A DNA stretch of 64,000 nucleotides from Streptomyces chartreusis. Its GTDB lineage: Bacteria; Actinomycetota; Actinomycetes; Streptomycetales; Streptomycetaceae. The notes below the pieces were generated by a model. It was not told the origin of the DNA. It made no database searches and worked only from the letters and a program-made list of their open reading frames with translations. Of the stretch, positions 27,869-37,197 are shown one piece after another. How positions within the stretch are numbered: the stretch's first letter is position 1; every line of letters starts with the position of its first letter. The DNA lies in NCBI RefSeq assembly GCF_008704715.1, contig NZ_CP023689.1, forward strand, positions 4,650,001-4,714,000, given 5' to 3'. Made by a program: the position numbers and the translations under genes.

Positions 27869-29182
27869 GTGCGCGCGCGAAGAAGCGGGAAGTGTACGGC
27901 GGCCCTGACCGGCACCCTCGGCGTACTCGCCCTCGCGGTCGCCGCCTGCGGCCCCACCCCGCACGACGACGCGGAGCCGGCCCGGCACACACCCGTCCAG
28001 GTGGCCGACGCGCCCGCGCTGCTCCCGGTCCCGCAGGGCAAGGGCAGCAAGACCCCCGACGACTTCAACGGCGACGGCCGTCGCGACCTGGTCCTCAACG
28101 ACCTGGTCAAGGCGCAGGCCCACGCGGACGACGCGGGCATCGGCATCGTCTACGGCGGTGAGCGCGGACTCGCCCCGGGCGCCAGGCAGTTGCTCAGTCC
28201 CGAGCGGCAGGCGGCCCCGACCAAGGGGCAGCGCCCGGCCGTCTTCGACGCGGAGACGACCTGCGACCTGGACGGCGACGGCTTCACCGACCTGGTCGTG
28301 TCCACCGACCCGCCCTTCGACGGGCAGGGCCCGCCGCCGGTGCCGCTCCAGCTCCTGTTCGGCTCCCCGAAGGGCCTCGCCGGCCAGGCGGTCAAGCTCG
28401 CGATCCCGGACGGTGCCCGCTTCGGCAACGACTGGCCGGACCAGCCGGTGTGCGGCGACTTCGACGGGGACGGTGCGCAGGACCTGGTCGTGCACGCGTC
28501 CGGCGGCCGACTGAGCTTCCTGCGCGGCCCGTTCAGCCGCAAGGGCGGCCCGCGCAAGGCCGGCGCCCCCATCCAGGCTCCCGGCAACGTCCCCACGGGC
28601 CCGGCGGCCGACGTCGACGACGACGGATACGACGACCTGGTGGTCCGTACGGCGGAGGGCCGGGGCACCTCGGCGATCGTCCTCGGCGGCCCGGCAGGAC
28701 CCACCCGCACCGGAGCCACGCTCCCCGCCGGCATCGACGTGGCCCTCGGCACCTTCGGCAAGGGCAGGGCGACGCTCGACGCGGCGGTCGGCACGATGGG
28801 CGAAACGTCCCTGCGCTACGACGTCACGGCAACGGCCGCACGCGGGACCCTTCAGTCCCCCGGCTCCAAGCTCGACGCGGCCGACTTCGACGGCGACGGC
28901 CTGAGCGAACTCCTCTCCAGCGGCTCCCGGTTGCGCGTCTTCCACGGCCGCACGGCCGGACTCACGACGACGGGCATGGTGACCGTCGAGCCACCCGCAC
29001 GTGGCACCACCCGCGTCGTGACAACGGCCGACTTCAACGACGACGGCCGCGCCGACCTGGTGGTACGCACGTACGTGGGCGAGACCAAGGACACGGTGGC
29101 GGTGTACCCGGGAACGAAGCAGGGCCTGGTGGCAACAAAGCCGTCGGTCACGTTCTCGAGCTCGGAGTTCTTGGTGAAGTAG
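27869..29182 (+). CDS. FG-GAP / VCBS repeat lipoprotein
   Basis: A 437-residue exported lipoprotein (GTG start at 27869 after GGTGAG). The signal peptide ends in lipobox AVAAC near residue 27. The mature part is a beta-propeller of FG-GAP units marked by calcium-binding loops: DDFNGDGRRDLVLN, CDLDGDGFTDLVVS, GDFDGDGAQDLVVH, ADVDDDGYDDLVVR, ADFDGDGLSELLS, ADFNDDGRADLVVR. Integrin-like bacterial propellers of this kind are surface-exposed and often bind ligands or polysaccharide. It is a distant relative of the five-gene array further right. Confidence 0.87.
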   Translation: MRARRSGKCTAALTGTLGVLALAVAACGPTPHDDAEPARHTPVQVADAPALLPVPQGKGSKTPDDFNGDGRRDLVLNDLVKAQAHADDAGIGIVYGGERGLAPGARQLLSPERQAAPTKGQRPAVFDAETTCDLDGDGFTDLVVSTDPPFDGQGPPPVPLQLLFGSPKGLAGQAVKLAIPDGARFGNDWPDQPVCGDFDGDGAQDLVVHASGGRLSFLRGPFSRKGGPRKAGAPIQAPGNVPTGPAADVDDDGYDDLVVRTAEGRGTSAIVLGGPAGPTRTGATLPAGIDVALGTFGKGRATLDAAVGTMGETSLRYDVTATAARGTLQSPGSKLDAADFDGDGLSELLSSGSRLRVFHGRTAGLTTTGMVTVEPPARGTTRVVTTADFNDDGRADLVVRTYVGETKDTVAVYPGTKQGLVATKPSVTFSSSEFLVK

Positions 29183-29212
29183 CGCGACACCTCAGGCCTC
29201 CGCATGGCCGGG

Positions 29213-29956
29213 TCAGCCGAAGTCGGAGGCGATGGCGCCGCCGTCGAGGCCGGTGGCGTTCTCGTCGCGTGTGGTGCGTTCGATCTCCGGGAGGGGGTCG
29301 TGGAAGGACACCGTGTGGGCGATGACTTCCATCAGGGCGCGGTAGTGCGCGCGGGAAGGGACGGCCGTGGTGCTCAGGGTGAGGACGCCCAGTCGGGTGT
29401 TCGAGGGGGCCGGGATGTGCAGGGTGCACTGGTAGACCTCCTGGCCCGGTGCCCCGTCCAGGTCGGGCATGGTGATCAGGGTGTCCGAGATCGCCGCCGG
29501 GCGGCTGCCCGGGAGCGTCAACAGCGCCACGTTCTCGGCGGATTCGCGCAGCGACACCGCGCGCACCGCCGTGACCTTGGCCGGGGCCCACTCGATGTCC
29601 CTGAGCGCCACGGTGAGCACGGAGGGGGCGGAGGATCCGTCGTCCGCGTAGTGCATGCCGAGCGAGCAGGCGATGATGCCCTCGCTCCGCATCTGCCCGG
29701 CCATGAACCGCACGTCCCGCAGCGCGCCCGCGTACCGGTCGCGCCGGTCCCCGGGCGCGAGGTCGAGGACCAGTGCCAGCGCCTGATCGAGGTGGGCCTC
29801 CTGCTCGGAGCCCGGCTCGGGGTCGAGCGCGTCGACGGGGACGTCGAAGAACCCGCCCGGCAGCGCGTACCAGATCTTCGAGCTCGGGTCCCTGGCCGAA
29901 TCGTCGATGAACAGGCGCTTCGGGACCTCGGCGGACTTCTCTGTCATCTCCGTCAT
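29213..29956 (-). CDS. Hypothetical protein, third gene of a WXG100-type operon
   Basis: A 247-residue soluble protein with no signal peptide or membrane segment. It starts MTEMTEKSAEVPKRLFID and overlaps the upstream gene by four bases. The sequence (YALPGGFFDVPVDALDPEPG, FMAGQMRSEGIIACSLGMHY) shows a mixed alpha/beta protein without a recognised catalytic motif. Its position behind a WXG100-like protein and a large helical WxG protein suggests a role as chaperone or immunity-type partner of a type VII secretion substrate; this is inference from context. Confidence 0.7.
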   Translation of the reverse strand: MTEMTEKSAEVPKRLFIDDSARDPSSKIWYALPGGFFDVPVDALDPEPGSEQEAHLDQALALVLDLAPGDRRDRYAGALRDVRFMAGQMRSEGIIACSLGMHYADDGSSAPSVLTVALRDIEWAPAKVTAVRAVSLRESAENVALLTLPGSRPAAISDTLITMPDLDGAPGQEVYQCTLHIPAPSNTRLGVLTLSTTAVPSRAHYRALMEVIAHTVSFHDPLPEIERTTRDENATGLDGGAIASDFG

Positions 29957-31245
29957 CGCAGCACCCGCGCGACGTCGCCGACGATCGCCCGGGCGCCGGG
30001 GCCGTCGAACAGGCCCGTGCGGGCCGCGGCTCCGCCGGAGGCCGTGCCCCTGTCGCCGTCGCTCTTCGACGCGTCGACGTTCTCGCCGGCCGGTCCGTGG
30101 CCGGCGGTGACCACGCCCGGGGCCGGTGACACAGGGTCCCTGCCCGTCCGGCTGCCGCCCGCCGCCCTGACCACCAGGTATCCGGCCGGGTCGAGGGAAC
30201 CGGACCGCGCGGTCCGGGTCGAGGCCGTCACCGTGTCGTCGGTGAACCTGCCGAGGAACTGTCCGGCGCTCACGGACCGGGACGGGGACTTCCGCGACCG
30301 GAGCGCGTTGCGGAGACCGCGGCTCACGGCACGCACCTCCGGCACCGCGGCCACCGCGTCACCGACGAGGAACGCCGAGTTCGCCCAGAAGTCCGCGTCG
30401 AGCTCGCCCTCGGTGAACCCGTCGGCGAGCGAGGCCCGCACCTCGGGATCGGTGAGCCGGGAGCCCGCCGTCGCCACGCTCAGCGCACCTGACGTCAGCA
30501 GCATCGCGATCCCGACCGGTCCCGTGCACAGCCTCGCCAGCAACCCCGACACCGCCGCCACCGTGTTCAGGGTGCCGGTGAGGTCGTCCCCGATCCAGCC
30601 GAGAGCCTTGCCCAGCGGGCCCGGCTCCTCGGGCGCCAGGTCCTGCGTGGCGTCCTTCAGCTTCTTCGCGAGGTCCCGTGCCTGGTCCTCGTGCGCCCCC
30701 TCCAGCTCACGCGCCTTGCGCATCACCTCGTCCAGCGCGGCCTGCGCGTTGTTCACGGCGGTGACCGCGTCGCCGAGCCGGGCGTCGGCCGCGGTCAGCC
30801 GGGGCTGCGCGGCCCGGGGCTCGGGGCCCTCGTCGGGTGTCTGCTCCGCGAGCCCGAGGTCCGGGTCCTGCCTGGCCTTCTCGTGCCGGGAGTCGGCGGC
30901 CCTCAGGGCGCTCCGGTGCTCGCCCGCCTCGACGTCGTACCTGTGCGCCAGTTCCCGCCGGCCGGTCAGCCCGCCGTGCCAGGTGCCGAGATGTTCGGCG
31001 GCCTGGGTCAGCGACCTGTGGGCGTCCTTCATGTACTTCGGCAGATCGCCGTCGAGGGCCTCGCGGAAGCCCGCGGCCGCGTCGCCCTCCCAGAAACTCG
31101 ACTCGCCGAGCAGCTTGTCGATCTTCCGGTACGCCGTCCGGAGCGCGCTCGCCGAATGCACCAGCTGGGCACGGAGCTTCTCGACCTCGCCGGGCTCGCC
31201 GGGCACGGGGTTCCAGCCGAGGTGCACATACGGGTTCTGGGCCAT
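29953..31245 (-). CDS. Large helical WxG-type protein, probable type VII secretion substrate
   Basis: A 430-residue protein starting MAQNPYVHLGWNPVPGEPGE, five bases after the stop of the small WXG100-like gene. The N-terminal 200 residues are helical with the motif SFWEGDAAAGF (WxG turn) and a long charged coiled coil (DARLGDAVTAVNNAQAALDEV). A hydrophobic central segment (TLNTVAAVSGLLARLCTGPVG, IAMLLTSGALSV) resembles the pre-toxin region of LXG/WXG polymorphic proteins. The C-terminal 130 residues are Gly/Ser/Asp-rich with no recognised toxin domain. No ESX core genes (EccC ATPase, EccD) lie nearby. Confidence 0.75.
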   Translation of the reverse strand: MAQNPYVHLGWNPVPGEPGEVEKLRAQLVHSASALRTAYRKIDKLLGESSFWEGDAAAGFREALDGDLPKYMKDAHRSLTQAAEHLGTWHGGLTGRRELAHRYDVEAGEHRSALRAADSRHEKARQDPDLGLAEQTPDEGPEPRAAQPRLTAADARLGDAVTAVNNAQAALDEVMRKARELEGAHEDQARDLAKKLKDATQDLAPEEPGPLGKALGWIGDDLTGTLNTVAAVSGLLARLCTGPVGIAMLLTSGALSVATAGSRLTDPEVRASLADGFTEGELDADFWANSAFLVGDAVAAVPEVRAVSRGLRNALRSRKSPSRSVSAGQFLGRFTDDTVTASTRTARSGSLDPAGYLVVRAAGGSRTGRDPVSPAPGVVTAGHGPAGENVDASKSDGDRGTASGGAAARTGLFDGPGARAIVGDVARVLR

Positions 31246-31250
31246 CGTGC

Positions 31251-31556
31251 TCACTTCCCCGCGGCCGCGGCCCGCTTGAAGCTCTCCTCCAGGGAGGTCT
31301 CCACTTCGCGGTAGTTGTCCGTGTTCTTGCGCAGGCCCTCGGTGAGCTTGCCGATGCGTTCCGCGATCTGCTCGCTGCCGTACTTCCAGCGCTCCTGGAA
31401 CTCGTCGCACGCCTCGTCCAGCTCCACGGTCCCGAGCTGGTCGGCCCGCACGTGCCCGAGGGCCGTTCGCACCTGCTCAAGGGACTCGCCTGCCTCGTCG
31501 AGGTCTTTGGTGAAGGCGGCAAGCTGATCGATATCGACCCTGAAGTGATCCCCCAC
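31251..31556 (-). CDS. WXG100/ESAT-6-like small protein
   Basis: A 101-residue, mostly helical acidic protein with GTG start after GGGGAGGACGTGC. Two helices flank FQERWKYGSEQI, where Trp and Gly stand in the place of the WxG turn (spacing slightly changed). Length and charge match ESAT-6-like proteins, which form dimers and are exported by type VII systems. It is the first gene of a three-gene operon. Confidence 0.72.
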   Translation of the reverse strand: MGDHFRVDIDQLAAFTKDLDEAGESLEQVRTALGHVRADQLGTVELDEACDEFQERWKYGSEQIAERIGKLTEGLRKNTDNYREVETSLEESFKRAAAAGK

Positions 31557-31787
31557 GCACGTCCTCCCCGTTCACGCTTCGCGGTCGCACCGGCAAATTG
31601 CAGCCAGTGGCCGAATGGGCCCGATCATGCCACGGGAGGGCAAAGGGGCCGGTCCGGGGTCACGGAATCCACACGAAACACATAGCGGCCGCTCAGCGGG
31701 CCGGCACATCCCGAACGGGAACCTTCGGCACGGACACCGCGTTGGCCCCACGCGACCTCCACTCACCGGCCCCGACCAAGGAGTGCC

Positions 31788-32480
31788 TTGCCCGACACCT
31801 CGTCGAACGCCGCCCTGCCCGCTCTCCCGCCGCTCACCGACCAGGCGGAGCGCCTGATCGCCCTCGGCGTGCCCGAGCTCGCCGGGATACCCGCGGACGA
31901 GATCCGGGCCTACGCCCGAAGCACGACCGCCGGCACCGGCAGTGGTACCGGCGACGACAGCGGCACCGGCGCCGGCGACACCCTTCTCGCCGTCCACCCC
32001 GACCGCGCCCCCGCCTCCGCCCTCACCCCGCTGCTCCGCCGCGGCGACAAGCCCGGCTTCGTCGTCGTAGACATGCCGGACGTCGACGACTTCGCCCCGG
32101 CCGGCGTCGAGTTGCCCGACTCTGCCCTGTACCTCGTCACCGGCCTCGACCGCGGCGACCGTATGGCCAACTGGAGCCCGGAGGAGGCGCTGCCCGAGCT
32201 CGGCGCGGAGGGCCGTACGCCGCTGGTGCTCGGCGAAGGCATCCACTGGGTGCTCCAGCAGCCGGCGGCCCTGGAGCGCAACCACTGCTTCATGACGATC
32301 GGCTCCCGGCTGCGGAAGGCCGACGGCACGCTGGACGCCCGCACCCCGGCGATCTGGATCAGCAACGGCACGGGGCGCGACGGCCGTGAGCGGCGGGACG
32401 CGCCCAAGGTCGGCTGGTGCTGGTGGGGCAACCGGCACACCTGGCTGGGCTTCGCCTCCGGCACGGGCCGCGGCGAGTAG
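31788..32480 (+). CDS. DUF5701-like protein
   Basis: A 230-residue soluble protein with a TTG start preceded by AAGGAG. After the helical N-terminal part (TDQAERLIALGVPELAGIPADEIRA) comes a Gly/Thr/Ser-rich low-complexity stretch (TTAGTGSGTGDDSGTGAGDT) that looks like a recent expansion. The conserved block is VDDFAPAGVELPDSALYLVTGLDRGDRMANWSP, then KVGWCWWGNRHTWLGFAS. This matches an uncharacterised actinobacterial family; no function is known to me. Confidence 0.78.
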   Translation: MPDTSSNAALPALPPLTDQAERLIALGVPELAGIPADEIRAYARSTTAGTGSGTGDDSGTGAGDTLLAVHPDRAPASALTPLLRRGDKPGFVVVDMPDVDDFAPAGVELPDSALYLVTGLDRGDRMANWSPEEALPELGAEGRTPLVLGEGIHWVLQQPAALERNHCFMTIGSRLRKADGTLDARTPAIWISNGTGRDGRERRDAPKVGWCWWGNRHTWLGFASGTGRGE

Positions 32481-32718
32481 GCCGGCCGCCCCGAGCCCGC
32501 CGCAGGTGACTTAAGTGCCGTATCGGCATCAATACCGGATACCCACAGCCGTCTCAAAAGTTTCTCGAACTCACGTACAACCCTTCCGCCCCATCGCGGG
32601 TCTCCTGATCGCCGACCGCTCGGTGAACCCGAGGACAACTCCCGGAGAACGCCGCCGGTCGCACCCCACTGACTGTGGATGCCGGCCAGGCATCCCCGCA
32701 TGCAGCAGGAGAACCCGC

Positions 32719-34197
32719 ATGCACAAGCACCAGCTGCGACTCGCCCTCGCGACGGCCACCGCTGCCGCGCTGACGGGCGGTCTGCTCAGCTTCGCCGCCT
32801 CGCCGGCGACCGCCGCCGACTCGGCCACCGTCCCGCACGCCGACTTCAACGGCGACGGCATCGGCGACGTGGCCTTCTCCGCCGACAGCGCCTACGTGAG
32901 CGGTAAGAAGGACGCCGGCCAGCTCATCGTCCTGTACGGGACCGCCACCGGCGTCTCGTCCGCCAAGCGCCACACCATCAGCCAGAACACCACCGGCGCC
33001 CCCGGCACCGCCGAGGCCGGCGACCGCTTCGGCTGGGACACCGCCTACGCCGACTTCAACGGCGACGGCTACGACGACATCGCCGTGGGCGCCGGGGGCG
33101 AGGACGTCGGCAGCGACGTCGACGGCGGCGGCCTGGCCATCCTGTGGGGCTCGGCCTCCGGCATCACCGGCAAGGGCGTCACCGTCGCCGACCCGGCCCC
33201 CACCCAGCACGACGCCTGGGGCAAGAACCTCGCCGCCGGTGACTTCGACGGCGACGGCAAGACCGACCTGGCCGTCGGCAGCACCTCCAGCACCATCTAC
33301 GTCTTCAAGGGCGGCTTCAACACCTCCGGCACCGCGCTCGGCGGCCGCTACACCGTCAAGCCCCAGATCATGTCCGGCGGTTCGGCGCGTGGCCCGCTCA
33401 ACCTCCATGCGGGCGACGTGAACGGCGACGGCCGCACCGACATGGTGGTCGACGGCTACGAGACCGACACCCAGTACGGCTGGAACACCAACTACCTCGT
33501 GCCCGGCACCGACGGCGGCCTGTCCGCCGGCGACGCCCGGCCCCTCAAGGGCGGCGTCATCACCGGAATCGGTGATGTCAACGGCGACGGATTCGGCGAC
33601 ATCGTCACCGGCATGTACTGGAACAAGGCCGACGACGGCGTGACCTTCCCCGGTGCCGAGGACGGCGGCAAGGTGTGGATCACCTACGGCGCCGCGAGCG
33701 GCATCGGCTCCACCACCGGAATCACCCAGAACACCGGCAATGTGCCCGGCACGTCCGAGAAGAACGACTACTTCGGCTACGAGCTGGACCTCGGCGACAT
33801 CAACGGCGACGGCTACCAGGACCTCGCCGTGGGCTCCGCCGGCGAGAACATCGGCAGCGCCACGGACACCGGCATGGTCACCGTCCTGTACGGCTCGGCC
33901 TCCGGCCTGAACACCACCTCCGGCACCCAGTCATTCGCTCAGTCCACCGCGGGCGTCCCCGGCAACGACGAGAAGGGCGACATGTTCGGCATGGACGTCA
34001 AGCTCGACGACGTCACCGGCGACGGCAAGGCCGACCTGATCGCCGGCTCCGCCGAGAACGACGGCAACGGCGGGGTGACCTACCTGCCCTCCAACGGCTC
34101 GAAGATCACCGCAACCGGCTCCCGCTCCATCGCCCCGAGCAACTCGGGCGTCTCGACGACGGGCAAGCCGTACTTCGGCGCCAACTTCGCCGACTGA
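32719..34197 (+). CDS. Secreted FG-GAP beta-propeller protein (array gene 1)
   Basis: A 492-residue exported protein started at ATG 32719 (GCAGGAGAACCCGC upstream) with a signal peptide ending ATAA near residue 34. Seven or so FG-GAP units follow: PHADFNGDGIGDVAF, ADFNGDGYDDIAVGAGGEDVG, GDFDGDGKTDLAVG, GDVNGDGRTDMVVD, GDVNGDGFGDIVTG, GDINGDGYQDLAVGSAGENIG, DDVTGDGKADLIAG. Each carries the DxDxDG calcium loop, and alternate units carry the linker NTGNVPGTSEKNDYFG or variants. No catalytic domain. Probably a surface or secreted calcium-stabilised adhesin-like propeller. Confidence 0.88.
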   Translation: MHKHQLRLALATATAAALTGGLLSFAASPATAADSATVPHADFNGDGIGDVAFSADSAYVSGKKDAGQLIVLYGTATGVSSAKRHTISQNTTGAPGTAEAGDRFGWDTAYADFNGDGYDDIAVGAGGEDVGSDVDGGGLAILWGSASGITGKGVTVADPAPTQHDAWGKNLAAGDFDGDGKTDLAVGSTSSTIYVFKGGFNTSGTALGGRYTVKPQIMSGGSARGPLNLHAGDVNGDGRTDMVVDGYETDTQYGWNTNYLVPGTDGGLSAGDARPLKGGVITGIGDVNGDGFGDIVTGMYWNKADDGVTFPGAEDGGKVWITYGAASGIGSTTGITQNTGNVPGTSEKNDYFGYELDLGDINGDGYQDLAVGSAGENIGSATDTGMVTVLYGSASGLNTTSGTQSFAQSTAGVPGNDEKGDMFGMDVKLDDVTGDGKADLIAGSAENDGNGGVTYLPSNGSKITATGSRSIAPSNSGVSTTGKPYFGANFAD

Positions 34198-34226
34198 GCC
34201 ACGCACGAACCACCGCACGACCCACC

Positions 34227-34256
34227 GGCCGGGCCCGTCATCGCACGGGCCCGGCC
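34227..34256. terminator. Terminator after array gene 1
   Basis: Perfect 12-bp stem GGCCGGGCCCGT and complement with a 6-base loop, 29 bases after the stop. Confidence 0.8.
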
Positions 34257-34329
34257 CCCTGACCCCCGAAGCACCCCGGACCCGCCCCCACCGGCAACGG
34301 GCGCGCCCCTCCTCCCAGGAGCACCCACC

Positions 34330-35742
34330 TTGCGCAAGCGCCCCCTCCTCCTCGCCGCCGCTCTCACCACCGGCCTGCTCACCGCTCTCCCGGCCAACAG
34401 CGCCGCCGCCGCGCCCTCGGGCCTGGCCGGTGACTTCAACGGCGACGGGTACCGCGATGTCGCTGTCGGTGCCATGTGCACCACCGTCGGCTCCGCGTCC
34501 TGCGCAGGCGCCGTCGTCGTGCTGTACGGCTCCTCGACCGGAGTGTCCGCCACCCGCAAGGCCGTGATCACGCAGAACTCCACCAACGTGCCCGGCACCG
34601 CCGAGGAGGGCGACCTGTTCGGTTCCTCCCTGGCCGCCGCCGACCTCGACCGCGACGGCTACTCCGACCTCGTCGTCGGCTCCTCCGGCGAGACCGTCGG
34701 CGACCGGGACGGCGTCGGCGCCGGCACCGTCCTGTGGGGCTCCAAGTCCGGTCTGTCCGGCGGCAAGGGCCTGCCGCAGCCGTCGGGCCTCTCCGAGTGG
34801 GGCGGCTTCTCGCGCGGCGCGGCGACCGGGGACTTCGACGGCGACGGCGACATGGACGTCACCCTCACCGGGCAGAACCACACCCGCCTCTACCTGGGCC
34901 CGTTCACCCGGGCGAACGGCCCCCTCAGCAACTACCGCGTCGGCGAGCTCGGCACCACCCACGACGTGATCGCGGGCGACCTGAGCGGCGACGGCGCGGC
35001 CGAGCGTGTCTACCCGTTCAGCGTCGACGGCGACGCCGGCGGCGAGATCGACTACTACCGCTGGACCACCAGCGGCTACAAGTTCACGAAGCTGCCGAAC
35101 GCGGACGGCCTGTCGGGCTCCATCGCCGACATCAACGGCGACGGCTACGGCGACCTCGTCCTCGGCGACTCCTCCGACCCCAACAGCGACAAGCCCGGCG
35201 GCCACAAGGGCGGCCAGATCACCGTCTGGTACGGCGGCCCGAACGGCCCCGACCCCGCGCAGACGCCGACCGTCATCCACCAGGACAGCGCGAACGTGCC
35301 CGGCTCCGGCGAGACCGACGACGGCTTCGGCATGTTCCTGAGCACCGGCGACATCAACGGCGACAAGTTCGCCGACGTCGCGGTCGCCGCTCCCGGCGAG
35401 GACATCGGCACGGCGAAGGAGGCCGGCTCGGTGACCGTGCTGTTCGGCTCGGCGTCCGGTCTGAGGACGTCCGGCTCGAAGTCATACACGCAGAACACCG
35501 CCGGTGTCCCCGGCACCGCCGAGTCCTGGGACCGCTTCGGCTCCGCGGTCGACCTCACCGACATCACCAAGGACGGCAAGGCCGACCTGACCGTCGGCGT
35601 CGACGGCGAGAACGGCTCCGGCGGCGTCTGGACCCTGCGCGGCTCCGCCACCGGCCTGACCACGTCCGGCGCCCAGGGCCTGACCGCCGCCGCAGTCTCC
35701 CTGAAGTCCACGTACTACTTCGGCTCGGTGATCGCCCAGTGA
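34330..35742 (+). CDS. Secreted FG-GAP beta-propeller protein (array gene 2)
   Basis: A 470-residue exported protein with TTG start after AGGAG; signal peptide MRKRPLLLAAALTTGLLTAL to about residue 27, almost the same as that of array gene 4. FG-GAP units: GDFNGDGYRDVAVG, ADLDRDGYSDLVVGSSGETVG, GDFDGDGDMDVTLT, GDLSGDGAAERVYP, ADINGDGYGDLVLG, GDINGDKFADVAVAAPGEDIG, TDITKDGKADLTVG. Linkers such as QNTAGVPGTAESWDRFG are shared with all array members. Its stop overlaps the GTG of array gene 3. Confidence 0.88.
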   Translation: MRKRPLLLAAALTTGLLTALPANSAAAAPSGLAGDFNGDGYRDVAVGAMCTTVGSASCAGAVVVLYGSSTGVSATRKAVITQNSTNVPGTAEEGDLFGSSLAAADLDRDGYSDLVVGSSGETVGDRDGVGAGTVLWGSKSGLSGGKGLPQPSGLSEWGGFSRGAATGDFDGDGDMDVTLTGQNHTRLYLGPFTRANGPLSNYRVGELGTTHDVIAGDLSGDGAAERVYPFSVDGDAGGEIDYYRWTTSGYKFTKLPNADGLSGSIADINGDGYGDLVLGDSSDPNSDKPGGHKGGQITVWYGGPNGPDPAQTPTVIHQDSANVPGSGETDDGFGMFLSTGDINGDKFADVAVAAPGEDIGTAKEAGSVTVLFGSASGLRTSGSKSYTQNTAGVPGTAESWDRFGSAVDLTDITKDGKADLTVGVDGENGSGGVWTLRGSATGLTTSGAQGLTAAAVSLKSTYYFGSVIAQ

Positions 35743-37169
35743 CGCACCGCCGACTGACCTGCGCGCTCCTCGCGGCCGCCCTCACCCCGCTCGCGCTCGC
35801 CCTCACCGCCCCGGCCGCGCACGCCGCGACGGCCGCCAAGCCGTACGACTTCAACGGCGACGGCCGTGTCGACCTCGCGATCGGCGCGCCCGGCGCCACC
35901 GTCGGCGGCAAGTCGAAGGCGGGTGCCGTGTCGGTGGTGTACGGCGGCACCGGCGGCCTGAAGACGGCCACGCGCACCCTCATCACCCAGAACACGGCCG
36001 GCGTCCCCGGCACCGCCGAGGCCGACGACGCCTTCGGGAGCGCCGTGGCCTCCGCCGACCTCGACACGGACGGCTACGCCGACCTGCTGATCGGCGCGCC
36101 CGGCGAGGACGTGGACGGGGACACCAACGACGGCTATGCCGTCGTCGTCTGGGGCACCAAGTCGGGTCTGTCCGGGGCCCGTTCGGTGCCGAACTTCCTT
36201 GAGCGGGACGCGGACCGCTTCGGGCAGTCCCTGGCGGCCGGCGACGTCGAGGCCGACGGCGACCCGGACATCGTGGTCGGCTCCAACGGGCCCTTCAAGC
36301 TCAGCTTCATCAACGGCCCGTTCACCAGGACCAGTTCCTCCCAGGGCGGTTCCGGCGCCGGCTTCCCCGCGCCGTACTCCTCGACGTACGGCATCACGTC
36401 CCTGTCCGTCGGTTCGGTCACGGCCGCCTGGCACACCAACCTGGTCGTGCACGGACGCAAGAGCGACGGCGCCGCGATCACCCACCTGGTGACCGAGCCG
36501 AACATCGGCAACTACACCGACTGGATGCAGCAGTTGCCGGCCGGATACGTCTCCGCGATCGGCGACATCGACAAGGACGGGTACGCGGACATCGCCGTCG
36601 GCAACGACCGCGAGACCTCCGCCGACCCGGCCGGCGCCAAGGGCGGCAAGGTCACGGTCGTGTACGGCGGCCCGGCCGGCCTCGACTCCTCCCGTGCCCC
36701 GCTCGTCCTCACCCAGGACACCGCCGGCGTGCCCGGCGCCTCCGAGACGGGCGACCGCTTCGGCAGCGGCGTCTCCTTCGGGGACGTCAACGGCGACGGC
36801 TACGCGGACCTGGCCGTCGGCGCGTCCGGCGAGAACTCCGGCGCGGGCTCGGTGACGGTGCTGTACGGCTCGGCGTCCGGCCTGCGCACGAGCGGCGTCC
36901 AGTCCTTCACCCAGAACACGGCCGGCGTGCCCGGCACCTCCGAGGCGAACGACCGCTTCGGCGCCCGTGTCCTGCTCGCCGACCACTCCGGCGACCGCCG
37001 CGCCGAACTCACCGTCTCCGCGACCGGCGAGAACGGCGACGGCGCCGTCTGGTCGCTGCGCGGCGCGACGAGCGGGGCGACGACGGGCGGGGCGATCAGC
37101 TTCGGCCCGGCGACGACGGGCGTCTCCACGGCAGGCAGCCCCGGCTACGGCACGGCCCTCAACTCCTGA
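35739..37169 (+). CDS. Secreted FG-GAP beta-propeller protein (array gene 3)
   Basis: A 476-residue exported protein. The GTG start at 35739 overlaps the previous stop codon (GTGA) and begins a good signal peptide, MTHRRLTCALLAAALTPLALA; a much longer in-frame extension lies over the previous gene and is rejected. FG-GAP units: YDFNGDGRVDLAIGAPGATVG, ADLDTDGYADLLIGAPGEDVD, GDVEADGDPDIVVG, GDIDKDGYADIAVG, GDVNGDGYADLAVGASGENSG, ADHSGDRRAELTVS. Translationally coupled to gene 2. Confidence 0.88.
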   Translation: MTHRRLTCALLAAALTPLALALTAPAAHAATAAKPYDFNGDGRVDLAIGAPGATVGGKSKAGAVSVVYGGTGGLKTATRTLITQNTAGVPGTAEADDAFGSAVASADLDTDGYADLLIGAPGEDVDGDTNDGYAVVVWGTKSGLSGARSVPNFLERDADRFGQSLAAGDVEADGDPDIVVGSNGPFKLSFINGPFTRTSSSQGGSGAGFPAPYSSTYGITSLSVGSVTAAWHTNLVVHGRKSDGAAITHLVTEPNIGNYTDWMQQLPAGYVSAIGDIDKDGYADIAVGNDRETSADPAGAKGGKVTVVYGGPAGLDSSRAPLVLTQDTAGVPGASETGDRFGSGVSFGDVNGDGYADLAVGASGENSGAGSVTVLYGSASGLRTSGVQSFTQNTAGVPGTSEANDRFGARVLLADHSGDRRAELTVSATGENGDGAVWSLRGATSGATTGGAISFGPATTGVSTAGSPGYGTALNS

Positions 37170-37197
37170 TCTCCTTCATTCCGAAAGGGACTTCACC

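Noticed and set aside
29953..30350. C-terminal toxin domain in the large WxG protein
   Set aside because: The region is Gly/Ser/Asp-rich and shows no nuclease, deaminase, ADP-ribosyltransferase or NADase motif.
34476..35738. N-terminal extension of FG-GAP array gene 3 over gene 2
   Set aside because: The extension is Arg/His-rich shadow sequence of gene 2. A GTG at 35739 overlapping the previous stop starts a proper signal peptide.
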